Below are positions 14,842 through 22,887 of a stretch of 34,263 nt of DNA, one piece after another (position 1 is the stretch's first letter; each line of letters starts with the position of its first letter). The notes beneath the pieces were generated by a model, which was given only the letters and a program-made list of their open reading frames with translations, did not search any database and was not told the DNA's origin. This stretch comes from Candidatus Nanopelagicales bacterium (GTDB taxonomy: Bacteria; Actinomycetota; Actinomycetes; S36-B12; CAIYMF01), in NCBI GenBank assembly GCA_025351185.1, contig JANXWJ010000039.1, positions 1 to 34,263 on the forward strand, in the 5' to 3' direction. A program made the translations under genes and the position numbers.

Positions 14842-15972
14842 TTAGGATGTGGTGACCCATGCCCCGGCGCGCATCACCCGCCGCACCTCCAGTCGCGTGG
14901 CGTCGAGAGCGACGAGGTCGGCACGGGTGCCCGGTGCCAGCCGACCGCGATCGGTCAGGCCGAGCAGCCGAGCCGGGTTGCCGGCTGTCTGTGCCGTCGC
15001 GCGCAGAAGAGCGGGATCGCTGAGATCACCTGCTGCTGAACGAAAGAGCAGATCCATCGTCGCGGTGCTCCCGGCGATCGTCGAGGTGCCCTCCACTCTC
15101 GCGACCCCGCCATCGACGACGACCCCGAGGTCGCCCAGGGCATATCTGCCGTCGGCGCGCCCGGCCGCAGCCATGGCGTCGGTGACCGCTACGAGCCGGT
15201 CCGCGGCGACGGATCTGTCGAGCCAGGCGCACACCGCCACGTCGAGATGGACGCCGTCGCGGATGAGCTCGAGGGTGACTCGCGGATCGTCGAGGAGCGC
15301 GACGATCGGCCCGGGGTCGCGATGGCGCAGCGGGCGCATGGCGTTGAACAGATGGGTGGCGTGACGTGCACCCGCGTCGATCGCCGCGGCCGTGGTCGTG
15401 TGGTCGGCATCAGTGTGCCCGAGCGCTGCGATCGCGCCGTGGCCGACGATCCGGCGTACAGCATCGAGAGCGCCGGGGAGCTCAGGAGCGAGCGTCACCA
15501 TGCGGACGGCCGGCAGACCGACGAGCTCGTCCACCTCGTCGGCGGCGGGTGCGCGCAGCTGAGCCAGTTCGTGCGCGCCGCACTGCGCCGCCGAGAGCCA
15601 CGGTCCTTCGAGGTGCACTCCCGCGAGCCGATCCTCGCCGACGAGCGGCGTCAGCACCTCGATCTGCTGACGCGTCCGCGCTCGCGGGCCGGTGACCAGC
15701 GATGCCATCACGGTGGTGGTGCCGTGCGACAGGTGCAGGTCCGCGGCTCGCAGCGCTTCATCCGCGCCGTCGCCGAACGAGTAACCCCCGCCTCCATGAC
15801 AGTGCACGTCGACGAACCCGGCGACGAGCACGACGTCGCCGAGGTCGGTGGCTGTGGGATCCGCCGCAACCCCGTGTCCCACGGCCTCGATCAGCCCGTC
15901 CGCGATGCGTACCCAACCGGGGCGCAGCACGCGGTCGGGCGTGACGACGACGGACGCGGTGAGCAGACTCAT
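14842..15972 (-). CDS. nagA: N-acetylglucosamine-6-phosphate deacetylase
   Basis: 376 aa from ATG 15972. Amidohydrolase motifs: HCHGGGG with His57 and His59 (the HxH pair used by two-metal NagA enzymes such as that of M. tuberculosis, absent in E. coli NagA), HLEGPWLS with the metal ligand Glu122, GHTDA, THLFNAM and AVTDAMAAAG with the catalytic Asp. It converts GlcNAc-6-phosphate to glucosamine-6-phosphate and acetate. It is the first gene of an operon with nagZ, so the pair would release and use GlcNAc from wall fragments. It is divergent from the GNAT gene across 64 nt. Confidence 0.93.
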   Translation of the reverse strand: MSLLTASVVVTPDRVLRPGWVRIADGLIEAVGHGVAADPTATDLGDVVLVAGFVDVHCHGGGGYSFGDGADEALRAADLHLSHGTTTVMASLVTGPRARTRQQIEVLTPLVGEDRLAGVHLEGPWLSAAQCGAHELAQLRAPAADEVDELVGLPAVRMVTLAPELPGALDAVRRIVGHGAIAALGHTDADHTTTAAAIDAGARHATHLFNAMRPLRHRDPGPIVALLDDPRVTLELIRDGVHLDVAVCAWLDRSVAADRLVAVTDAMAAAGRADGRYALGDLGVVVDGGVARVEGTSTIAGSTATMDLLFRSAAGDLSDPALLRATAQTAGNPARLLGLTDRGRLAPGTRADLVALDATRLEVRRVMRAGAWVTTS

Positions 15973-16036
15973 GATGGCCGCGAGGCTAACCCACCGTGCG
16001 GGCCGCGAGCGCGGCGCCGTGCGCGAGGATCAGAGG

Positions 16037-16561
16037 GTGACCGCAATCGCCGTGACCGTGCGTGCGGCCGCCCCTGCGGACCTGCGCGATGTTGCGCTCG
16101 TGCGAGCCCTGTCGTGGCAGGCGGCGTACGTCGGGCTCGTGCCGGACGAGGTGCTCGAGTCGCTCACCGAGCCAGACCGGCTCGAGCGATGGGCGGCCTC
16201 CGCCGAGGCGTGGACGCACGGGCGGACCCTGGTCGCGGAGGCCGATGATCGGATCGTCGGGTTCTCGATGTTCGGCGGAGCGCGTGGCACCGATGGCGTG
16301 CAGTCCGGTTCTCCGGGTCGCGGGGAGGTGTACGCGATCTACCTCCTGCCGCAGCGCTGGCGTACCGGAATCGGACGCGCACTCATGCACGCCACCCTCG
16401 ACGAGCTGGTGGAGTCGGGCTATCACCACGTGATGCTGTGGGTCCTGGAGAGCAACGACCGCGCCACGGAGTTCTACGAGCACTGCGGGTTCGCCGCATC
16501 CGGCCAACGCCATGTGCCACGGGACTTCTTGCCCGAGGTGCAGTTCACGCGCCGGCTCTGA
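16037..16561 (+). CDS. GNAT-family N-acetyltransferase
   Basis: 174 aa from GTG 16037. The GNAT core is complete: VYAIYLLPQRWRTGIGRAL holds the acetyl-CoA pyrophosphate loop (R/QxxGxG/A type), VMLWVLESNDRATEFYEHCGF is motif B with the conserved Asn and Tyr, and the N-terminal RAAAPADLRDV begins strand 1. Overall similarity is to the RimI-like GNATs that acetylate small molecules or protein N-termini; the substrate is unknown. Another GTG 12 nt downstream could also serve as start. It is divergent from nagA. Confidence 0.88.
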   Translation: MTAIAVTVRAAAPADLRDVALVRALSWQAAYVGLVPDEVLESLTEPDRLERWAASAEAWTHGRTLVAEADDRIVGFSMFGGARGTDGVQSGSPGRGEVYAIYLLPQRWRTGIGRALMHATLDELVESGYHHVMLWVLESNDRATEFYEHCGFAASGQRHVPRDFLPEVQFTRRL

Positions 16562-16587
16562 CGTCGACGACCCCTACCCGGGTGCAT

Positions 16588-17012
16588 ATGCGAGCGGGTG
16601 AGGTTCCTCCGGTGCGGCAGCTCGTGCGCGCGACCTTGCTGACGCGCGCTACACCGAGTCGCTCACCGTCGACGATCTTGCTGCAGCGGCCTGCCTGTCG
16701 CGCGCGCACTTCAGCCGAGAGTTCAAGCGGGCATTCGGCGAGTCGCCCTGCTCCTACCTGCTCACCCGTCGGCTTGAGCCGGCCGCAACGCTGCTGCGCG
16801 GCACGGACTACCCCGTCGCCGACATCTGCATGAGGGTGGGGCTGTCGAGTGTCGGTTCGTTCACGACGAGCTTCTCCCAGGCCTACGGCGTCCCCCCGAC
16901 GCAGTACCGCGCGTCGTTCCCGACGGCAGCGACTCTGGCGCGGACACCGCTGTGCGTGCTCAAGGTCTACGGCCGACCGGCAAACAGCACGACCGGAGAA
17001 GACGCGCGGTGA
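16588..17012 (+). pseudogene. AraC-family regulator (HTH only), broken by one frameshift
   Basis: The first frame (ATG 16588) gives MRAGEVPPVRQLVRA, then about 16625-16632 the reading must shift by one base to continue DLADARYTESLTVDDLAAAACLSRAHFSREFKRAF, a first helix-turn-helix. The second follows as YPVADICMRVGLSSVGSFTTSFSQAYGVPPTQYR, the AraC signature. Together they make a compact protein of about 140 aa with no sensor domain. The join lies in a GCGCGCG run, where one base seems missing. It is followed 52 nt later by a VOC-family gene, a common AraC/VOC pair in actinobacteria, so it probably once controlled that gene. Confidence 0.8.
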
Positions 17013-17064
17013 CCTGCCTTCCTAGGTTCAGCGCAGCAGAGTTCGCGCAACCGTGGAGGACATC

Positions 17065-17597
17065 ATGATGCGGATCAGCACCACCCGGCTCTGGGTGCGC
17101 GACCAGGACGCGGCCCTGGAGTTCTGGACGAGAAAAGGTGGGCTTCGAGGTCCGCGAGGACGTCACGGTGGCCGAGATGGGCAACTTCCGCTGGCTCTCG
17201 GTGGCGCCGCCGTACCAGGACGACATCGCCGTCGTGCTGATGGCCATCCCGGCCCCCGATGATCGACGCCTGTGCGCAGGCCGAGATCGCTGAGCTCACA
17301 GCGATCGGCTTCGCCGGCACGCTGTTCCTCACGACTGACGACGTCATGAAGGACTACGAGACCAGGTCCGCGCGCGGCGTGGAGTTCACCGAGAAGCCCA
17401 CCCCGCAGCCCTACGGCATCGACTGCGGCTTCCGCGACCCGTCCGGCAACAGCATCCGCCTCGTCGAGCGCCCACCCAGGGTTGTCGCCTGGGCGTCGTT
17501 GCGGGGCGTGGCGTGGTGCGGGATGTGCGGGATGTGCGGGCGGTTCAGGGGCGGGCCCAGGAGCCGGGGAGAGGCGCGCCGTACCAGCGCTCGATGA
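17065..17597 (+). pseudogene. VOC-family (glyoxalase/bleomycin-resistance fold) protein, broken by two frameshifts
   Basis: GGAGG at 17055-17059 precedes ATG 17065. Three frames in turn give MMRISTTRLWVRDQDAALEF (first), GFEVREDVTVAEMG (second, after one extra A in AGAAAAG near 17132-17137) and MIDACAQAEIAEL to DCGFRDPSGNSIRLVE (third, after one extra base in CCCCCG near 17251-17258). The VOC features LEFWTRK and DPSGNSIRLVE are clear. The last frame lacks a stop codon at the usual end and runs about 40 codons further into the convergent nudC gene, so the 3' end is also degenerate. VOC proteins bind metals and small molecules. Both indels are in homopolymer runs, so sequencing error is possible. 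Confidence 0.8.
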
Positions 17598-18558
17598 GGC
17601 GGCGGGCGATCGAGATCGACGGCGGGATCCGCACGCTGCCGGCCTCGCATCCTGCGCGCATCTCCTCGCGGGTGAACCACCGGACCTCGGTGATCTCCTC
17701 GCCGTCGGGGCGCGCCGGAGGTGAGCCCGGCACGAGACGCGCGTGGTAGCCGAGCATGAGGCTCGCCGGGAACGGCCAGGGCTGCGATCCGAGGTAGTCC
17801 AGCCGGTCGACATCGACCCCGGCTTCCTCCGCCACCTCGCGGATCACCGTGATCTCAGCGGACTCTCCGGCTTCGACGAACCCGGCGAGGGTGGAGAAGA
17901 AGCCGTCGGGCCACTCGGCGCGACGACCGAGCAGAGCCCGGTCGTCGTCGTCGAGCACGAGCACGATCACGGCCGGGTCGGAGCGCGGGAAGTGCTGGCT
18001 GGCATCGGCCGGGCAGGTACGCGACCAACCCGCCTGAGCCGCCACCGTGGCCACGCCGCAGCGTGGACAGCGCGGATGCCCGGTATGCCAGTTGGCGAGA
18101 GCGGTGGCCACGACGAAGAGCCCAGCGTCGCGGTCACCGAGGGCAGCACCGACCTCGCGCAGCCCCTCCCACGTCGCACCGTCGGGTGCGTCCCACGGTT
18201 CGCGCGCGCCCTCGACGAGCAGGGCGACGTAGGTGATGCCGTTCTCGACCGCGAGGAGCACGCGGACTCCGTCGTACGCCGCCTGCTGCGGCCCGACGAG
18301 GACGAGCTCGACGCTGCCGCTCTCGGCCTCGGCCCATCTGCGAGAGGCGCCGTCGTAGGACAGGTCGCTGATCACCGGCTCGCGAGCCGACTGCTCGACC
18401 CCGCGCACGCGCGCCTTACCCCGGTGCACGACGAGCACCCGGGTCGCGGGATCGCTCCAGGCGGTGTCGAACCACACCTCGTCGCTGCGACGCTCGGCCG
18501 CGCGATCGAGGCCGCCGCGCGCGAGGGCGAGCGTGACGAGGAGACCGGTGTCGGGCAC
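17545..18558 (-). CDS. nudC: NADH pyrophosphatase / NAD-decapping Nudix hydrolase
   Basis: 337 aa from GTG 18558, 1 nt after the stop codon of the upstream dipeptidase gene, so the two are co-transcribed. A zinc-ribbon region has Cys164, Cys167 and Cys182 (CPRC and TCPAD); the fourth usual Cys is replaced, as in many actinobacterial NudC proteins, with His189 a possible ligand. The Nudix box runs GFVEAGESAEITVIREVAEE at about 226-245, with the catalytic Glu residues. SQPWPFPAS (258-266) is the NudC-specific motif. It hydrolyses NADH to NMNH and AMP and can remove NAD caps from RNA. In M. tuberculosis nudC is near uvrD2 and whiB7. Confidence 0.93.
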   Translation of the reverse strand: MPDTGLLVTLALARGGLDRAAERRSDEVWFDTAWSDPATRVLVVHRGKARVRGVEQSAREPVISDLSYDGASRRWAEAESGSVELVLVGPQQAAYDGVRVLLAVENGITYVALLVEGAREPWDAPDGATWEGLREVGAALGDRDAGLFVVATALANWHTGHPRCPRCGVATVAAQAGWSRTCPADASQHFPRSDPAVIVLVLDDDDRALLGRRAEWPDGFFSTLAGFVEAGESAEITVIREVAEEAGVDVDRLDYLGSQPWPFPASLMLGYHARLVPGSPPARPDGEEITEVRWFTREEMRAGCEAGSVRIPPSISIARRLIERWYGAPLPGSWARP

Positions 18559-18559
18559 G

Positions 18560-20023
18560 TCAGCGCACCCAGGTCTCGGCGAGATCCGACCACAGGTAGG
18601 CGGCTGCCTCGGCGCCGCGCAGCAGCAGCTCGATGTCGGCCTTCTCGTTGGGAGCGTGGATGCGGTCGTCGGGCAGGCCGACCCCGAGGAAGACCACCGG
18701 AACCTCGAGGATGTCGGCGAGGTCAGCCTCCGGGCCGCTGCCACCCTCACGGGTGTAGAGGACCTCGGTGCCGAACGCGCGACCCATCGCCCGGGTCACG
18801 CTCTGCAGCATCGGGTCATCCAGCGGGGTGAGGCAGGGGCGCACGCCGCTGCGGTCGTAGTGCGGCGTGATCTCGATGCCTGCAGGGATCGTGCCCTCGG
18901 CACGCAGCAGGTCGAGCCACGCCTCGAACGCCGGCTGCACATCGCCGGGGTCCTGCCCCGCGACGAGACGGAACGACAGCTTCACGTGCGCCTCGCTCGG
19001 GATGATGGTCTTGCCGCCCGGTCCGGTGTAGCCGCCCCAGAGACCGTTGACCTCGGCGGTCGGTCGCGCCCAGATGCGTTCGAGCGTCGTGAACCCCTTC
19101 TCGCCGTACGTCGCACCCGACTGGGCGTCGGCAAGCCAGCGCGTCTCGTCGAACGGCAGCCGGGCGAGCAACCCGCGCTCGCGATCGGTCAGCGGGATCA
19201 CCTTGTCGTAGTAGCCCGGGAGGGTGACGTGACCGTCGGCGTCGTGCAGCCGTGCGACGAGTCGTGCGAGCACCGTGACGGGGTTGGGCACCGCGCCACC
19301 GAACGAACCGGAGTGCAGGTCTCCAGCGGGACCGCGTACGTCGAGCCGGATCTCGACCATCCCGCGCATACCGACGCAGACCGACACGGTGTCGCGGCCG
19401 TACATCCCGGTGTCGCTCACGACGACGGCGTCGCAGCGCAGCCGCTCGCGGTTGTCGCGCAGCAGGTCGGCGAAGTGCACGGAGCCCGACTCCTCCTCGC
19501 CCTCGACGATCACCTTGAGGTTGACCGCGGGTGAGGTGCGACCGGTCGCGGCGAGGTGCGCCGCGAGCCCGATCAGGTGGAAGTAGACCTGTCCCTTGTC
19601 GTCGATGGCTCCGCGCCCGACGAGTTCCTCGCCGTACGCCGTCTCCCGCACGATCGGCTCGAACGCAGACGACTCCCAGAGCTCGACCGGGTCGACCGGC
19701 TGAACGTCGTGATGGCCGTAGAGCACGACGGTGGGGGCGTCCGGATCGTCGCTGCGCCACTCGGCGTAGACAGCGGGCAGGCCCGGTGTCGACCAGATCT
19801 CGACCTCAGGGAAGCCCGCACGCAGCAGTCGCTGCGCGAGCCAGTCTGCGCTGCGCGCGACGTCGTCGGCGTGGTCCGGGTCGGCGCTGATGCTGGGGAT
19901 CCGCAGCCACTGCGACAACTCGTCGATCAGCTGCTGGCGCCGCTCGGCCACGAACGCCCGGATGACCGGGTCGTGGTCGAGGAACGAGGGATCGGACGCC
20001 GTCACGCTGCCATCAGTGCTCAC
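18560..20023 (-). CDS. M20-family dipeptidase (CNDP/PepV-like)
   Basis: 487 aa from GTG 20023. Metal and catalytic motifs: LYGHHDVQPVD (His and Asp), GRGAIDDKGQ (bridging Asp), VEGEEESGS (catalytic Glu plus ligand Glu), VVVSDTGMYG (Asp ligand), GPAGDLHSGSFGG in the lid domain, and HAPNEKADI (last His). Length and motifs fit the carnosinase-like dipeptidases of family M20, which cleave dipeptides with a broad range. It is intact, unlike the other M20 gene at 2077. Cytoplasmic, no signal peptide. It is the first gene of an operon with nudC. Confidence 0.93.
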   Translation of the reverse strand: MSTDGSVTASDPSFLDHDPVIRAFVAERRQQLIDELSQWLRIPSISADPDHADDVARSADWLAQRLLRAGFPEVEIWSTPGLPAVYAEWRSDDPDAPTVVLYGHHDVQPVDPVELWESSAFEPIVRETAYGEELVGRGAIDDKGQVYFHLIGLAAHLAATGRTSPAVNLKVIVEGEEESGSVHFADLLRDNRERLRCDAVVVSDTGMYGRDTVSVCVGMRGMVEIRLDVRGPAGDLHSGSFGGAVPNPVTVLARLVARLHDADGHVTLPGYYDKVIPLTDRERGLLARLPFDETRWLADAQSGATYGEKGFTTLERIWARPTAEVNGLWGGYTGPGGKTIIPSEAHVKLSFRLVAGQDPGDVQPAFEAWLDLLRAEGTIPAGIEITPHYDRSGVRPCLTPLDDPMLQSVTRAMGRAFGTEVLYTREGGSGPEADLADILEVPVVFLGVGLPDDRIHAPNEKADIELLLRGAEAAAYLWSDLAETWVR

Positions 20024-20101
20024 CGCCCGACCCTACGACGCCCTCGCACCTCCCACCCGTCACCGCGCACCTCACCACCGCCCGCTCACCCAGGGCAGTG
20101 C

Positions 20102-20151
20102 TTGACCTCTCAGGTCAGAAGGTGCCCGTGAGGGGCGATTTCTTACCGCAA
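20102..20151 (+). repeat. 50-bp structured repeat, family B copy 1
   Basis: Starts with TTGACCTCTCAGGTCA, whose TGACCT-CTC-AGGTCA is a palindrome, followed by a GGTCA...TTACC hairpin with inner TGCCC/GGGCG stem. It is 41/50 identical to copy 2 at 21608-21657, which lies in the opposite direction on the far side of the acyltransferase gene. Confidence 0.75.
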
Positions 20152-20258
20152 CACGGCGTGCGTGGATCCGGGATGCGGACGTTGCGCCGTCGGGTCCTGC
20201 GCTGCGGCCGTGGGAGGATTCCGGTGTACCGACGGACGAGCAGCAGGGTGGTCACCGG

Positions 20259-21500
20259 GTGTCGCAGAGCACGGGTCAGCAGAAGTTCATCGGGCAGCTG
20301 ACCGGCGTCCGGTTCGTCGCTGCGGCGTGGGTGATGCTCTACCACTTCCAGGGTGCGCTCGCGACGATCGGGCTCCTCGTACCCGTCCTACACGAGGTGC
20401 TGCGTGTCGGGCGACTCGGAGTCGACCTCTTCTTTGCGCTCTCGGGCTTCATCCTCACGCACACCTATCTCACGCGCATGGGCCCGAACGCCACCTGGCC
20501 CAAGTCGCGACACTTCCTGTGGCTTCGGCTCGCGCGCATCTACCCCGTGCACTTCGTGATGCTCAACGTCGCCGGGCTCGCGGTGCTCGCGCAGCAGAAG
20601 TTCGGCCAGTCGGTGGCGGGCAGTCGCGACTGGCTCAACCCGGTCGACTACCTCAAGCAGGTGCTGCTCATCCACGAGTGGGGACCCAACCCGCAGCGCG
20701 GCTGGAACTTCCCGGCCTGGTCGCTGTCGATGGAGTGGCTGGCGTATCTGCTGTTCCCGTTGCTCGTGCTGCTGCTGTTCCGCTTCCATCACAGGGCGAG
20801 CACGCGCGTCGTCGCCCTGCTGTGGGTCGCCGTTCTCGTCCCGCTGATGTGGTACGGCATCGCCTACTACGGCGATCCCTACTACATCTCCGACTGGGGC
20901 TCGACGATCCGCATCCTCACCGAGTTCACCGCTGGTGGGCTGACGTACGTCTTCGTCCTGCGACAGTGGACCGCGACCGATGCCGGGGTGAAGCCGCGCG
21001 TCGAGCGGCTCGCGACGACGCTCTCGATCGCGATCCCCGTACTGATCGTGGTGACCGCGGTCGTGCTCGGGCGCATCGGTGCGCTGCAGTGGTCGGTGAG
21101 CGACCTGCCCGACACTCCCAACGCCGCTGACCTGCCGCCGAAGTACCACCTCGTCCTCGTGCCGATGCTGATCCTGTGGATCGGCGCGCTGGCGCTGACC
21201 TCGCGCGGCCCGTCGAGGTTCCTCGCGACCGACCGGCTCGTGCTCGGTGGCTTCGTCTCGTTCTCGCTCTACATGACGCACACCGTCTGGTACGGCCTCT
21301 GGCGCGCCGGCCTCAAGTCGGTGCATGTCACCGGCGGCGCGCTGTACGGCGTAGCCCTCATCGGTCTCGTCGTGGGTGCGGTGGTCATCGCCTGGCTCAT
21401 GTGGCGCTACGTCGAGGAGCCCGCGCGCGAGTGGATGCGCAAGCGCAGCGGCGACCGCCCCAAACCGGTAGAGGAAGCCGCCCTCGAAGCCACCCCCTAA
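20259..21500 (+). CDS. Acyltransferase-3 family membrane protein (OafA-like)
   Basis: 413 aa from GTG 20259 with about ten hydrophobic helices. The family motifs are present: LTGVRFVAAAWVMLYHF at residues 14-30 (conserved Arg and catalytic His), RLGVDLFFALSGFILTHTY, RLARIYPVHF, and SLSMEWLAYLLFP. Such proteins move acyl groups across the membrane onto sugars, peptidoglycan, lipids or antibiotics; the target is not evident. The C-terminus is a short basic tail, with no SGNH domain. It has no apparent operon partner and is flanked by inverted family B repeats. Confidence 0.9.
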   Translation: MSQSTGQQKFIGQLTGVRFVAAAWVMLYHFQGALATIGLLVPVLHEVLRVGRLGVDLFFALSGFILTHTYLTRMGPNATWPKSRHFLWLRLARIYPVHFVMLNVAGLAVLAQQKFGQSVAGSRDWLNPVDYLKQVLLIHEWGPNPQRGWNFPAWSLSMEWLAYLLFPLLVLLLFRFHHRASTRVVALLWVAVLVPLMWYGIAYYGDPYYISDWGSTIRILTEFTAGGLTYVFVLRQWTATDAGVKPRVERLATTLSIAIPVLIVVTAVVLGRIGALQWSVSDLPDTPNAADLPPKYHLVLVPMLILWIGALALTSRGPSRFLATDRLVLGGFVSFSLYMTHTVWYGLWRAGLKSVHVTGGALYGVALIGLVVGAVVIAWLMWRYVEEPAREWMRKRSGDRPKPVEEAALEATP

Positions 21501-21524
21501 CGACGCCTCCGCCCAGGGAACACA

Positions 21525-21657
21525 TTGATCTTAGAGGTCACGATCAGCCGGATTCGTTGCTGGAGAGGGCGTCCTGCGATGCCGGTCCCTTGGCACAAGA
21601 TCACGACTTGCGGTCAGAACGTGCCCCTCAAGGGCAGATCGTGACCTGAGAGGTCAA
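21525..21657. repeat. Family B repeats: half copy (21525-21549) and full copy 2 (21608-21657, minus) as an inverted pair
   Basis: The half copy TTGATCTTAGAGGTCA (21525-21540) plus CGATCAGCC is 20/25 identical to the reverse strand of 21633-21657, so the two form long inverted arms about 83 nt apart. Copy 2 also has its own hairpin: GGTCA (21612-21616) with TGACC (21642-21646), and TGCCC (21622-21626) with GGGCA (21632-21636). It lies between the acyltransferase and endonuclease-like genes and resembles a BIME-type repeat. Confidence 0.7.
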
Positions 21658-21678
21658 GAACTTCCCTGAGGATGGCGC

Positions 21679-21732
21679 GGGGGGTTGGGGTGCTTGGGGC
21701 GCGGGGGGTGTGGGGGGCGTTTAGGTTGGGGG
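21679..21732 (+). promoter_or_regulatory. G-quadruplex candidate upstream of the endonuclease-like gene
   Basis: Six runs of four or more G on the coding strand at 21679-21684, 21687-21690, 21696-21699, 21703-21708, 21712-21717 and 21728-21732, with mostly short loops. It ends 16 nt before the GTG start codon at 21748, so it lies in the promoter or 5' untranslated region. TTTAGG at 21720-21725 could be a weak -10 element. Confidence 0.65.
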
Positions 21733-21747
21733 TATGGCGGTCGGGGC

Positions 21748-22674
21748 GTGACGGTGCGGGTGGCGACGTACAACCTGTTGCACGGGATGTCGGTGCTCGG
21801 CGGGATGCCGCAGCCGCTGCGTGATGGCGACGGTCGGGTGATCGGGCCGCCGCAGGTGGCCGACGACGTGGCGCTGCGCGCTGCGGTGACCGACCTCGAT
21901 GCTGACGTCCTCGGTATCCAGGAGGTCGACGTCCACCAGCCGCGCAGCGGCTACGCCCACCAGGTGCGCTCGGTCGCCAGCGCGCTCGGAGCCGAGCACT
22001 GGCGCTTCGCACCCTCGATCGTCGGCACTCCGGGCGAGCCCGGGTGGACCGGCGCCGACTCCGCGCTCGACCACGTCTCGCACCCGCAGGTCGCGGCGTT
22101 CCCGCATGTGCTGCGCCCGGGACAAGAGCTCCCGCACGATGCCGACTACGAGGTCCGACGGATGGGTCCGTTGTACGGCGTCGGGCTCGTCTCACGCCTG
22201 CCCGTGCTCGAGTGGCGTACGACGCGGTTCGACCCGGCGCCGTGGAGCCTGCCGCTCATGATCCCGGCAGAGCCACGACCGCAGTTCATCCGGGTGGCCG
22301 ACGAACCGCGGGCAGCGATCGTCGCTGTGGTCCAGGGAGAGCACGGCCCGTTCACGGTCGCGACTGTGCACCTGTCATTCGTCCCTGGTTACAACGTCAA
22401 GCAGCTGCGTGCGATGCGCACCTGGCTCGCCGGACTCCCCCGGCCGCTCATCGTGTTGGGCGACTTCAACCTGCCGGGACGGATCCCGGCTCGCGTCACC
22501 GGGTGGACACCGTTGCTGCGCGCGGCGACCTACCCCTCCACCCGTCCGCGGGCGCAGCTCGACCATGTGCTCGTCGACGGCTTCACGCCGGCGCAGCTGG
22601 CATCCGTGCGCACCGAGGTGCACCGCCTCCCGGTCAGCGACCACGCCGCCATCACGGTCGACATCGACCTCTAA
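21748..22674 (+). CDS. Endonuclease/exonuclease/phosphatase-family protein
   Basis: 308 aa from GTG 21748. The EEP fold motifs are present: VATYNLLHG (Asn), LGIQEVDVHQPRSGY (catalytic Glu), VATVHLSF, IVLGDFNLPGR (Asp and Asn) and LPVSDHAAITVDI (SDH, catalytic His). The family includes exonuclease III, DNase I and phospholipid or inositol phosphatases. Absence of extra DNA-binding segments suggests a general phosphohydrolase, but the substrate is unknown. The frame is open upstream into the G-rich tract, and GTG 21748 directly before TVRVATYN is the natural start. It is convergent with the P-loop gene. Confidence 0.9.
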   Translation: MTVRVATYNLLHGMSVLGGMPQPLRDGDGRVIGPPQVADDVALRAAVTDLDADVLGIQEVDVHQPRSGYAHQVRSVASALGAEHWRFAPSIVGTPGEPGWTGADSALDHVSHPQVAAFPHVLRPGQELPHDADYEVRRMGPLYGVGLVSRLPVLEWRTTRFDPAPWSLPLMIPAEPRPQFIRVADEPRAAIVAVVQGEHGPFTVATVHLSFVPGYNVKQLRAMRTWLAGLPRPLIVLGDFNLPGRIPARVTGWTPLLRAATYPSTRPRAQLDHVLVDGFTPAQLASVRTEVHRLPVSDHAAITVDIDL

Positions 22675-22750
22675 CGCCGTACGCCCCAGCCATCTCGACA
22701 TGAGCGATGGCAACTGTCGGCCACCGCCCTCACCACGGCGGGCACCCACG

Positions 22751-22798
22751 GAGATGTGTGATGTGACGGGGGTATGCCCCCGGGTGACTACACATCTC
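22751..22798. terminator. Bidirectional hairpin between convergent genes
   Basis: Outer arms GAGATGTGT (22751-22759) and ACACATCTC (22790-22798), an internal loop, and an inner CGGGGG/CCCCCG stem with loop TATG. It lies in the 213-nt gap between the convergent endonuclease-like and P-loop genes, as expected for a shared terminator; the rest of the gap shows nothing. Confidence 0.55.
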
Positions 22799-22887
22799 GG
22801 CGACGACTCAGCCGTGGCGCGGGGTTGTGCGAGTGGGAACAGGGTATGACGACGATGGAGACGAGTCGGCGTCGACATGCGATGGCG

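Noticed and set aside
17503-17550. GGGATGTGC repeated units near the nudC end
   Set aside because: Only about two and a half short units at the degenerate end of the VOC pseudogene; likely chance or slippage.
20102-21657. Family B copies as ends of a transposon carrying the acyltransferase gene
   Set aside because: No transposase, no target-site duplication, copies only 82% identical and a half copy nearby; a dispersed intergenic repeat is simpler.
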